A stretch of 7,367 bases of DNA, from positions 1 to 7,367 of the forward strand of contig CAMGDK010000072.1 of assembly GCA_946042285.1 (NCBI GenBank). Reading direction: 5' to 3'. The notes under the pieces were generated by a model. That model was not told the DNA's origin. It was given only the letters and a program-made list of their open reading frames with translations, and did no database searches. Source of the stretch: an uncultured Clostridia bacterium. Its GTDB lineage: Bacteria > Bacillota > Clostridia > Oscillospirales > Acutalibacteraceae. The position numbers and the translations under genes are program-made. Below are positions 1 through 6,940 of this stretch, in pieces. Numbering within the stretch: the first letter of the stretch is position 1; every line of letters begins with the position of its first letter.

Positions 1-45
1 ACACCTAAGCCTTCGTCGGCAGCGTCAGATGTGTATAAGAGACAG
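1..45 (+). other. Illumina Nextera (Tn5) adapter contamination at contig end
   Basis: This stretch is synthetic. Bases 1-4 (ACAC) match the 3' end of the P5 oligo. Bases 5-12 (CTAAGCCT) match, from memory, the Nextera i5 index S508/N508. Bases 13-26 (TCGTCGGCAGCGTC) are the Nextera Read 1 overhang. Bases 27-45 are the 19-base hyperactive Tn5 mosaic end (AGATGTGTATAAGAGACAG). The order P5-index-overhang-mosaic end is exactly that of a tagmentation library molecule, so a short insert was read through and assembled without trimming. Genomic sequence begins at about base 46. An ATG inside the mosaic end (29-31) opens in frame with the first gene and adds the false peptide MCIRDS; the reverse strand gives the equally artefactual ending LSLIHI. 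Confidence 0.98.
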
Positions 46-46
46 T

Positions 47-1738
47 CTAAAAGGATATGTTAAGGAATCTGTTTTTGCTCCGTTATTCAAGCTGCTTGAG
101 GCTTCGTTTGAGCTTATAGTGCCGCTTGTTATTGCTTCAATAATAGATGACGGCATAAAGAATAACGATATTAAGCTTATTGTCGGCAGATCCGGTATTT
201 TAGTTGTACTTGCGTTTGTCGGCATGGTTGCAGCCATTACGGCACAGTATTTTTCTGCAAAAGCAGCTACCGGATTCGGCAGAAAGCTCAGGCATGCATT
301 GTTTGAAAAAATACAAACACTTTCGTTTAATGAGCTTGATAACCTTGGTACCTCTTCACTTATTACAAGAATGACTAATGACACAAATCAGGTTCAAAAC
401 GGTGTAAATCTTGTTTTAAGACTCTTTTTGCGTTCGCCGTTTATAGTTTTGGGTGCTATGATTTGCGCATTTTTCATTGATGTTAAGTGTGCAATGATTT
501 TTCTTGTTGCAATTGTTTTGCTGTCTGTTGTTGTATTTGGAATTATGGCATATACTATTCCGAAATACAGGGATATTCAGTCTAAGCTTGACGATGTTAC
601 TTTGATAACAAGAGAGAATATTGAGGGCGCAAGAGTAATAAGAGCATTTACCGGTGAGAAAAATGAAATTGCAGAATTTGAAAAAAGGAATAGGGCACTT
701 TCTTCTCTGCAAAAGGCAGTCGGCAGAATATCCGCTCTTCTTAATCCGCTGACTTATTTGATTATCAATATGGCAATTGTAATGCTGATATACAGCGGTG
801 CACTTCGTGTTAATGCAGGTGATCTTACTCAGGGTGAGGTTGTTGCTCTTTATAACTATATCAGTCAGATCTTAGTTGAGCTAATTAAGCTTGCGAATTT
901 GATTGTTACGGTTACAAAGGCATTTGCATCCGCAAACAGAATTGAGAAGGTATTTGCTCAAGTGAATACGCTTGAGCACAATAACAATGATGCAAAATCA
1001 AATTCATATATTGAGTTTGATAATGTTTCATTGAGGTATAAAAACGCTTCGGAGGACTCGCTTTCGAACATTTCGTTTAAGCTTAACGCAGGCGAAGTGA
1101 TGGGAGTAATTGGCGGAACAGGCTCAGGTAAATCATCACTTGTTTCTTTAATTCCTCATTTCTATGATGCTACCGAAGGAACTGTTTATGTGGATGGCAA
1201 GGATGTTAAATCACTTGATACTGATGAGTTACGAAATAAAATCGGATTTGTTCAGCAAAAGGCGGTGCTGTTTAAGGGTACTGTAAGAGAAAATATGCTC
1301 TGGGGTAACAAAAATGCAACAGATGAAGATATACTCGAAGCTTTAAAGGATGCTCAAATATATGACACCATTCAAAGCAAAGGCGGACTTGATTTTGAAA
1401 TTGAGCAGGCAGGCGGTAACCTTTCAGGAGGTCAAAAGCAAAGACTTTGCGTTGCAAGAGCTCTTGTTCGCAAGCCTGAAATATTGATTCTTGACGATTC
1501 TTCATCAGCGCTTGATTTTGCTACAGAAGCAAAATTGAGAGAGACAATTTATGGACTTGATTATAAGCCGTCTGTATTTATTGTTTCACAAAGAGCGTCG
1601 TCTGTTATGAGTGCAGATCAAATTATAGTTCTTGATGACGGCGTATGTGTAGGCTTGGGAAATCATTATGAATTACTCAACAACAGTGTTATTTATAATG
1701 AAATCTATTCCTCCCAATTTGAAAAGGAGGATGCGTAA
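47..1738 (+). CDS. Heterodimeric ABC exporter half-transporter, subunit 1 (degenerate ATPase site), 5'-truncated
   Basis: This is a fused membrane and ATPase half-transporter of the multidrug/lipid exporter type (MdlB/BmrCD/TM287-288-like), expected to pump an unknown substrate out through the cytoplasmic membrane as a dimer with the next gene product. About 563 genomic residues remain; the family usually has about 575-590, so roughly 10-20 N-terminal residues are missing. The first complete genomic codon is CTA at 47. The ATG at 29 is adapter and is not the real start. The first half is hydrophobic and carries the exporter-type motif ENIEGARVIRAF. The ATPase half shows Walker A GGTGSGKSS (1112-1138), Q-loop Gln (1256-1258), signature LSGGQKQR (1421-1444) and Walker B ILILDD ending at 1498. 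Asp replaces the catalytic Glu (1496-1498), and Gln replaces the switch His (VSQRAS, Gln at 1589-1591). These changes mark the non-catalytic partner of an asymmetric pair. The substrate cannot be inferred. Confidence 0.93.
   Translation, partial: LKGYVKESVFAPLFKLLEASFELIVPLVIASIIDDGIKNNDIKLIVGRSGILVVLAFVGMVAAITAQYFSAKAATGFGRKLRHALFEKIQTLSFNELDNLGTSSLITRMTNDTNQVQNGVNLVLRLFLRSPFIVLGAMICAFFIDVKCAMIFLVAIVLLSVVVFGIMAYTIPKYRDIQSKLDDVTLITRENIEGARVIRAFTGEKNEIAEFEKRNRALSSLQKAVGRISALLNPLTYLIINMAIVMLIYSGALRVNAGDLTQGEVVALYNYISQILVELIKLANLIVTVTKAFASANRIEKVFAQVNTLEHNNNDAKSNSYIEFDNVSLRYKNASEDSLSNISFKLNAGEVMGVIGGTGSGKSSLVSLIPHFYDATEGTVYVDGKDVKSLDTDELRNKIGFVQQKAVLFKGTVRENMLWGNKNATDEDILEALKDAQIYDTIQSKGGLDFEIEQAGGNLSGGQKQRLCVARALVRKPEILILDDSSSALDFATEAKLRETIYGLDYKPSVFIVSQRASSVMSADQIIVLDDGVCVGLGNHYELLNNSVIYNEIYSSQFEKEDA
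1723..1730 (+). promoter_or_regulatory. Ribosome binding site of ABC subunit 2, inside the end of subunit 1
   Basis: AAAGGAGG lies 7 bases upstream of the ATG at 1738 and is a near-perfect anti-Shine-Dalgarno match. It sits inside the last codons of subunit 1, whose TAA stop (1736-1738) shares one base with the next start (TAATG). This fixes the start of subunit 2 and suggests translational coupling, which suits two proteins needed in equal amounts. Confidence 0.85.
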
Positions 1739-3483
1739 TGAAAAATAAAGCTACCTTAAAAAAAGTATTTGAATATATAGGAAGGTATAAATATTATCTG
1801 CTGCTTTCAATGATATTTGCATTGATTTGCGTTTCAATGACCTTATATGCTCCTATTCTTATCGGCAGGGCTATTGATTTTATCTTGGAGCCGGGAAAGG
1901 TTAATTTTAACGAAATTAAACCTTTGCTTATTAAAACAGCAATCATTATTTCGGCAACCTCAATTGTGCAGTGGTTAATGAATGTTTGTAATAATAAAAT
2001 CACATACAACGTTTCAAGAGATTTGAGAAAAAGAGCCTTTGACAAAATAGAGGTTTTGCCATGCTCTTATCTCGATTCACACCAGAAGGGCGATATTGTA
2101 AGCAAGGTAATAACCGATGTTGATCAAATATCCGACGGACTGTTAATGGGATTTACACAGTTTTTCACAGGTGTTATTACAATAGTCGGCACTCTTGCTT
2201 TTATGTTGAGCATAAATGTATGGATCACAATTGTTGTCGTTATTGTTACTCCGCTTTCCTTCTTTATTGCAAGATTCATTGCAAAGAAGACATTTAAAAT
2301 GTTTTCTCTTCAATCGAAAACAAGAGGTGAGCAAACAGCATTTATTGATGAAATGATTTCCAATCAAAAGGTTGTTTCGTCATATTCAATGGAAAATGAA
2401 ATTATTGATAGATTTGATGATATAAATGACAGACTTGCAGATTATTCATTAAAAGCAACCTTCTTTTCATCAATAACAAATCCTGCAACAAGATTTGTCA
2501 ACAGTATTGTGTATACTGCAGTTGCACTGTTTGGCGCAATTATAGTTGTAAAGGGCGGAATTACCGTCGGTATTCTATCTTGCTTTTTATCCTATGCTAA
2601 TCAGTACACAAAGCCATTTAATGAAATCAGCTCAGTAGTAACAGAGCTTCAAAATGCACTTGCCTGCGCTCAAAGAGTGTTTGAGCTTATTGAAGAGGAG
2701 CCGATAACACCGGATAAAAATGATGCGATAGCTTTGTCAAGTCCTGATGGTGAGGTTGATATAAGGAATTTGTCCTTCTCTTACATTAAAGGTAAAAAGC
2801 TTTTAACCAACCTCAATCTCCATGTTGATAAAGGCACGACTGTCGCAATAGTCGGTCCAACCGGATGCGGTAAAACAACATTGATAAATCTTTTAATGCG
2901 CTTTTATGATGCTGACGAGGGAAATATTTATGTTGATTCAAAAAACACACTGGACATAACAAGAGATTCCTTAAGAAAAAATATCGGCATGGTGCTTCAG
3001 GATACATGGTTGAAGACCGCAACGATAGCCGACAATATCAAATTAGGTAATGAAGAAGCAACACAAGAGCAGATTATTGAGGCTGCAAAAGCCGCTCACG
3101 CTCATTCGTTCATTAAAAGATTGCCAAACGGATATGACACATTTATAGGAGAAAACGGAGGCTCTCTTTCACAAGGACAAAGGCAGCTGCTTTGTATTAC
3201 CAGACTTATGCTTTCGCCGCCGCCTATCCTTATTCTTGATGAAGCCACTTCGTCCATTGATACCCGTACGGAAATAAGAATTCAAAAGGCTTTTAATGCC
3301 TTGATGAAGGGCAGAACGACATTTATTGTTGCTCACAGATTATCAACAATTAAAAATGCCGATGTTATCCTTGTCATGAAGGATGGAAATATTATTGAAC
3401 AGGGTAATCATCAACAGCTTTTTGATAAAAAGGGCTTCTACTATAATTTGTATAATTCACAATTTCCAAAAAGTAAGCCTTAA
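1738..3483 (+). CDS. Heterodimeric ABC exporter half-transporter, subunit 2 (catalytic Walker B)
   Basis: This is the partner half-transporter of the preceding gene: 581 residues, full length for the family. Residues 1 to about 320 form the exporter membrane domain, with hydrophobic stretches near 20-45, 65-82, 140-182 and 253-285. Residues from about 338 to 581 form the ATPase domain. Visible motifs are A-loop Tyr349, Walker A GPTGCGKTT (373-381), Q-loop Gln421, signature LSQGQ (477-481), Walker B ILILDE with catalytic Glu502, and switch His533 in VAHRLST. The signature is non-canonical, with Gln479 in place of the usual first Gly of LSGGQ. From known heterodimeric exporters such as TM287/288, the intact ATP site would pair this protein's Walker A/B with the LSGGQ of subunit 1, and the degenerate site the reverse. 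The start is supported by an AAAGGAGG site and a 1-base overlap with subunit 1. The substrate is unknown; general annotation would read multidrug ABC transporter ATP-binding/permease protein. Confidence 0.95.
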   Translation: MKNKATLKKVFEYIGRYKYYLLLSMIFALICVSMTLYAPILIGRAIDFILEPGKVNFNEIKPLLIKTAIIISATSIVQWLMNVCNNKITYNVSRDLRKRAFDKIEVLPCSYLDSHQKGDIVSKVITDVDQISDGLLMGFTQFFTGVITIVGTLAFMLSINVWITIVVVIVTPLSFFIARFIAKKTFKMFSLQSKTRGEQTAFIDEMISNQKVVSSYSMENEIIDRFDDINDRLADYSLKATFFSSITNPATRFVNSIVYTAVALFGAIIVVKGGITVGILSCFLSYANQYTKPFNEISSVVTELQNALACAQRVFELIEEEPITPDKNDAIALSSPDGEVDIRNLSFSYIKGKKLLTNLNLHVDKGTTVAIVGPTGCGKTTLINLLMRFYDADEGNIYVDSKNTLDITRDSLRKNIGMVLQDTWLKTATIADNIKLGNEEATQEQIIEAAKAAHAHSFIKRLPNGYDTFIGENGGSLSQGQRQLLCITRLMLSPPPILILDEATSSIDTRTEIRIQKAFNALMKGRTTFIVAHRLSTIKNADVILVMKDGNIIEQGNHQQLFDKKGFYYNLYNSQFPKSKP

Positions 3484-3490
3484 GAGGAGA
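3483..3490 (+). promoter_or_regulatory. Ribosome binding site of trkA
   Basis: AGAGGAGA sits directly on the stop codon of ABC subunit 2, with its last base 4 nucleotides before the ATG at 3495. It supports that ATG as the trkA start. With only 11 bp between the genes, there is no room for a separate promoter or terminator. Confidence 0.75.
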
Positions 3491-3494
3491 CAGT

Positions 3495-4853
3495 ATGAAT
3501 ATTATAATTATCGGAGCGGGCGCACTTGGTGTCAGACTTGCAGAAATATTGCTTGATGAGGATCACGATATTACAATAATTGAAAAGGATGAGTCAAAGG
3601 TTGACAAGCTTGTTGAAACCTATGATATTCAAGGCGTTGCAGGTTTAGCTACCCATTGCGATGTGCTTCGCGAGGCGGGTGTTAAGGAAAGTGATCTTGT
3701 TATTGCAACAACTCCTTCAGACGAAAACAACATTCTTGCCTGTCTGATTGCAAAAAAGATGGGCGTTTCAAACACAATTGCAAGAGTCAGAAATCCCGAA
3801 TATGCAACTCAAATGAATTTCATGAGGGAGGAGCTTGGTGTTTCCTTGATGGTAAATCCCGATTTGTCGGCTGCCCTTGAAATTTACAGGACGCTTCAAT
3901 TCCCTTCGACAATAAATGTTGAAAGCTTTTCAAACGGCAGAATTGATATTGCAGGCATCAAAATTACAGACGAAAGTCCTCTTTGCAACAGAAAGCTATT
4001 TGAGTTTTCAGATAAGTTTAGCGGCAACTTTATTATCTGCGCCGTATCAAGAGGTCATGAAGTATATATTCCAAATGGTGATTTTACAATTTTACCCGGT
4101 GATACCGTTCATGTTACGGGATCTCACAAATCACTTGGAAAAATTGCAAAAGAGCTTTCCGGTAAAAAGGCTAAAATGCTTAAAAATATAATGATTATCG
4201 GTGGCTCCAGAATTTCTATTTATTTATCAAATATGCTTGCTTCAATCGGTAAGGATGTTATAGTAATTGAGCCAAACAAGGATAGGTGCGACAAGCTATT
4301 TGAGTTTTGTCCGAAGGCAACTGTCATAAATGGTGATTATAATGATTACTCTCTTCTTCTTAAAGAGGGAATAGAGAGCATGGATGCAGTTGTTACATTG
4401 TCTGATTACGACGAAACAAATTTTCTTGTTTCAATGTTTAGCGAATCGGTAAATGTAAAAAAGAATATTACCAAGGTTAACAGTCAAAATCTTGTTAAAA
4501 TGCTCAATACCATGGATATGGATTCTTATGTTAATGTGCCGGAAATTACATGTGACGCAATATGCCAATATGTAAGAGCTAAGAAGAGCGTAAGCTCTGC
4601 AAGCATGAAAACGCTTTACAAGCTTGTAGATGGTAAAATTGAGGCAAGTGAATTTGTTGCCGGTGATGATACAAAATTCCTTGGTAAGCAGTTAAATACA
4701 ATTAAGATGAAAAATAATGTGCTTATTGCCGCTGTAACGAAAAAGAATAAGATTATTTTCCCAAGCGGCAATGATGTTATCGAAAGCGGTGACAGAGTAG
4801 TTATTGTGTCAAAGGGATCGATAATTTATTCACTTAACGACATACTTGCGTAA
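3495..4853 (+). CDS. trkA: TrkA, cytosolic NAD-binding gating subunit of the Trk K+ uptake system
   Basis: This peripheral cytoplasmic subunit binds nucleotide and controls the TrkH pore encoded next door. Its 452 residues match the usual length of two-RCK TrkA proteins (E. coli TrkA is about 458). The order is Rossmann RCK-N 1 (about 1-120), TrkA-C 1 (about 140-220), RCK-N 2 (about 230-345) and TrkA-C 2 (about 370-452). The first Rossmann fold has an intact GxGxxG (GAGALG, residues 7-12) and an acidic residue at the end of beta-2 (Glu30), the usual NAD(H) signature. The second reads GGSRIS (236-241), so its second and third glycines are Ser, although Glu259 is kept in the ribose-binding position. 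TrkA-C domains in Gram-positive K+ systems can bind cyclic di-AMP; whether this one does cannot be read from sequence. It has a good ribosome binding site, and its stop overlaps the trkH ribosome binding site. Confidence 0.95.
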   Translation: MNIIIIGAGALGVRLAEILLDEDHDITIIEKDESKVDKLVETYDIQGVAGLATHCDVLREAGVKESDLVIATTPSDENNILACLIAKKMGVSNTIARVRNPEYATQMNFMREELGVSLMVNPDLSAALEIYRTLQFPSTINVESFSNGRIDIAGIKITDESPLCNRKLFEFSDKFSGNFIICAVSRGHEVYIPNGDFTILPGDTVHVTGSHKSLGKIAKELSGKKAKMLKNIMIIGGSRISIYLSNMLASIGKDVIVIEPNKDRCDKLFEFCPKATVINGDYNDYSLLLKEGIESMDAVVTLSDYDETNFLVSMFSESVNVKKNITKVNSQNLVKMLNTMDMDSYVNVPEITCDAICQYVRAKKSVSSASMKTLYKLVDGKIEASEFVAGDDTKFLGKQLNTIKMKNNVLIAAVTKKNKIIFPSGNDVIESGDRVVIVSKGSIIYSLNDILA

Positions 4854-4858
4854 GGAGA
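4852..4858 (+). promoter_or_regulatory. Ribosome binding site of trkH overlapping the trkA stop
   Basis: AAGGAGA begins within the TAA stop of trkA (4851-4853) and its core ends 7 bases before the ATG at 4865. It selects that ATG over the out-of-frame ATG at 4846 and indicates coupled translation of the two Trk subunits. Confidence 0.8.
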
Positions 4859-4864
4859 AAAATA

Positions 4865-6340
4865 ATGAATTACAGATCTGTTGGCTATCTCCTTGGAAAA
4901 ATTTTAATCATCCTTGCCGCCTTAATGGTTTTACCGCTTCTTGTTCTGTTTTATTACAAAATGCAGGGCTTCAAAGAAACCGAATATCCTTCGTTTGTTA
5001 TACCAATAGCATTATCTCTTTTATTAGGTCTTGTTCTGTGTGCAAAAAAGCCGAGCTCGGTTAAGATTTTTGCAAAGGAAGGTCTTGTGATTTGCGGTGT
5101 CGGTTGGATACTTGTTTCGGTTTTGGGTTCACTTCCGTTTGTTATAAGTGGTTGTATTCCAAGCTTTATTGATGCTTTTTTTGAAACTGCATCGGGCTTT
5201 ACAACAACAGGTGCGTCGATATTAAGCGAAATAAGCTCTATGCCGAAATCTATTCTTTTTTGGAGAAGCTTTACTCACTGGATAGGCGGTATGGGTATTC
5301 TTTCGTTTATGATAGCGATTATACCGAAATCCCGCGGCAACTCAATGTTTGTAATGAAGGCAGAGGTGCCCGGTCCTAAAGCCGGAAAGGTTAACTCAAA
5401 AATTTCTACAAGTGCAAGAATTTTATATATCATCTACTTTGCAATTACAATTATTCAAATTTTTGTTCTCTACATTGGCAGCAGAATAACAGGTGACAAT
5501 ATAAGATTTTTTGACAGTGTTGTAACTGCCTTTGCTACTGCAGGTACAGGCGGATTCAGTGTTTTAAACAACTCAATACTTGGCTATCACAGTATTTTTG
5601 TTGAGTGGGTTTGCATTATATTTATGTTTTTGTTTGGCGTGAATTTTAATTTGTATTACTATTTGATTACAAAAAGATTTTCACTCATTTACAAAGACGA
5701 AGAATTCAGAGCGTATTTAATAATCAACCTTTCAGCCGTAACCTTGATTACATTAAACATTATGAGTAGCTATAATCATATTTCGGCGGCAATCAGGGAT
5801 TCGTTCTTTGCAGTAAATACGGCAATGAGCACAACAGGATTTTGCACTGCGGATTTCAATACTTGGCCAAGCCTATCAAAAATTTTGCTTATTCTGCTTA
5901 TGTTTATAGGTTCATCTGCAGGCTCGACCGGCGGCGGAATGAAGGTGTCTCGTATTGTTTTGTATGCAAAGCAGGCGCAAAGAGATTTAAGATTGATGAC
6001 AAGACCAAACACTGTTATCAATATCAGGATGAATAACAGAGTACTTGATAAGAATATTATCAAAGGGGTAAATGCCTATTTGATATTATATATTCTAACC
6101 ATGTGTATTTCTGTTGTTGTAGTTTCATTCAATGGCTTTGATACAACAACGACATTTACATCCGTAATTGCCTGCTTCAATAACATAGGACCGGGACTTG
6201 AGCTTGTCGGACCAACAGGAAACTATGCAGATTTCAATGTTTTGTCAAAGCTCGTCCTAATATTTGATATGCTTGCAGGCAGACTTGAGCTGTTCCCGAT
6301 ACTTGTGCTTCTATCACCAAACACATATAAAAAAATATAA
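4865..6340 (+). CDS. trkH: TrkH-family potassium transporter, membrane subunit
   Basis: This is the ion-conducting subunit of Trk K+ uptake, in the cytoplasmic membrane and gated by TrkA. At 491 residues it is close to the TrkH norm, and it has the extra N-terminal hydrophobic helices (about 8-32 and 43-60) that separate TrkH from shorter KtrB-type proteins. The four pore-loop filter segments of the SKT superfamily are all visible and intact: TTTGAS (113-118), TAGTGGFS (225-232), STTGFCT (322-328) and NNIGPGL (439-445). The family motifs WIGGMGI (139-145), SAGSTGGGMKVSR (351-363) and GRLELFPIL (472-480) are also present. All four filters keep the central Gly expected for K+ selectivity. The start is fixed by the AAGGAGA site overlapping the trkA stop. 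The neighbouring trkA supplies the matching regulatory subunit, so the pair looks complete and functional. Confidence 0.96.
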   Translation: MNYRSVGYLLGKILIILAALMVLPLLVLFYYKMQGFKETEYPSFVIPIALSLLLGLVLCAKKPSSVKIFAKEGLVICGVGWILVSVLGSLPFVISGCIPSFIDAFFETASGFTTTGASILSEISSMPKSILFWRSFTHWIGGMGILSFMIAIIPKSRGNSMFVMKAEVPGPKAGKVNSKISTSARILYIIYFAITIIQIFVLYIGSRITGDNIRFFDSVVTAFATAGTGGFSVLNNSILGYHSIFVEWVCIIFMFLFGVNFNLYYYLITKRFSLIYKDEEFRAYLIINLSAVTLITLNIMSSYNHISAAIRDSFFAVNTAMSTTGFCTADFNTWPSLSKILLILLMFIGSSAGSTGGGMKVSRIVLYAKQAQRDLRLMTRPNTVINIRMNNRVLDKNIIKGVNAYLILYILTMCISVVVVSFNGFDTTTTFTSVIACFNNIGPGLELVGPTGNYADFNVLSKLVLIFDMLAGRLELFPILVLLSPNTYKKI

Positions 6341-6382
6341 AATAAATATTAAAAGGAATTCATAATTTTAGGAGAAATTGTT
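6341..6382 (+). other. AT-rich 42 bp gap between trkH and lemA, with the lemA ribosome binding site
   Basis: This is the longest gap in the window. It is almost entirely A/T, holds no GC-rich stem followed by a T-run, and so offers no sign of a terminator. AGGAGA at 6370-6375 stands 7 bases before the lemA ATG at 6383 and is its ribosome binding site. The A/T richness could hide a weak internal promoter, but I see no convincing -35 and -10 pair. Confidence 0.6.
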
Positions 6383-6940
6383 ATGAAAATTGCAATTATC
6401 ATTTTAGTAGCTGTTGTTATTATTCTTGCAGCTTACATTGCAACAACCTACAACTCACTGATTAAAGGAAAAAATACTGTTGAAGAAGCTTTTTCAACGA
6501 TGGATGTCTATCTTAAGAAAAGATGGGATTTAATTCCTAATATTGTTACATCAGTCAAGGCTTACGCAAAGCACGAGGCGGAAACGCTTGAAAAGGTCAT
6601 TGCCGCTCGAAACGGCGGATATGCAAGCTTAAATCCTCAGGAAAAGATTGAGGCTAATTCGGAGCTTACTGCTGCGATTAGAAGCATCAATGTTGTTGCA
6701 GAACAGTATCCGCAGTTAAAGGCAAACGAGAATTTTATAGAACTGAATTCTCAGCTGAAAAAGACAGAAGAGGATATTGCCAATGCTCGTAAGTATTACA
6801 ATGCCGTTGTAAAGAATTTCAATAATAAGGTTGAAATGTTTCCGTCAAGCATTGTTGCATCTATGTTTCATTTTGAGAAAAAGCAAATGTTTGTCGTTGA
6901 TGAGGATGCAGAAAGAAATGCAGTAAAGGTAGAGCTATAA
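6383..6940 (+). CDS. lemA: LemA family protein
   Basis: This is a small membrane-anchored protein of unknown biochemical role. At 185 residues it is the usual length. Residues 2-21 form one hydrophobic N-terminal helix, followed by a mainly helical, charged domain. Family hallmarks are YNSLIKGKNTVEEAFS (23-38), DVYLKKRWDLIPN (41-53), VKAYAKHE (58-65), QYPQLKANENF (108-118), TEEDIANARKYYN (128-140) and MFPSS (152-156). The name comes from a Listeria antigen and says nothing about mechanism; the family is unrelated to the Pseudomonas sensor kinase once called LemA. Its stop shares a base with the start of the downstream DUF2207 gene, a partner commonly found beside LemA genes, which suggests the two act together at the membrane. 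Confidence 0.95.
   Translation: MKIAIIILVAVVIILAAYIATTYNSLIKGKNTVEEAFSTMDVYLKKRWDLIPNIVTSVKAYAKHEAETLEKVIAARNGGYASLNPQEKIEANSELTAAIRSINVVAEQYPQLKANENFIELNSQLKKTEEDIANARKYYNAVVKNFNNKVEMFPSSIVASMFHFEKKQMFVVDEDAERNAVKVEL

Noticed and set aside
27..45. Tn5 mosaic end as evidence of a natural transposon insertion
   Set aside because: It is the engineered mosaic end joined to index and P5 sequence; no transposase or second end is present.
29..46. ATG in frame with the first ABC gene, giving the N-terminus MCIRDS
   Set aside because: The codons lie within the Tn5 mosaic end and its junction; this is a library artefact, not a gene start.
25..384. Reverse-strand reading frame of 119 residues
   Set aside because: It is antisense to the conserved ABC membrane domain and its C-terminus (LSLIHI) is translated adapter.
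1272..1505. Reverse-strand frame within the ATPase domain of ABC subunit 1
   Set aside because: It is antisense to the signature and Walker B coding sequence and has no recognisable features.
3916..4191. 91-codon + strand frame inside trkA
   Set aside because: It is a shadow of the trkA frame, which carries all the conserved motifs.
4846..5064. Short + strand frame overlapping the start of trkH
   Set aside because: It is out of frame with the intact TrkH gene, and the ribosome binding site at 4852-4858 lies after its ATG.
6341..6382. Possible terminator or promoter between trkH and lemA
   Set aside because: There is no GC-rich hairpin with a T-run and no spaced -35/-10 pair; the A/T richness alone is not evidence.
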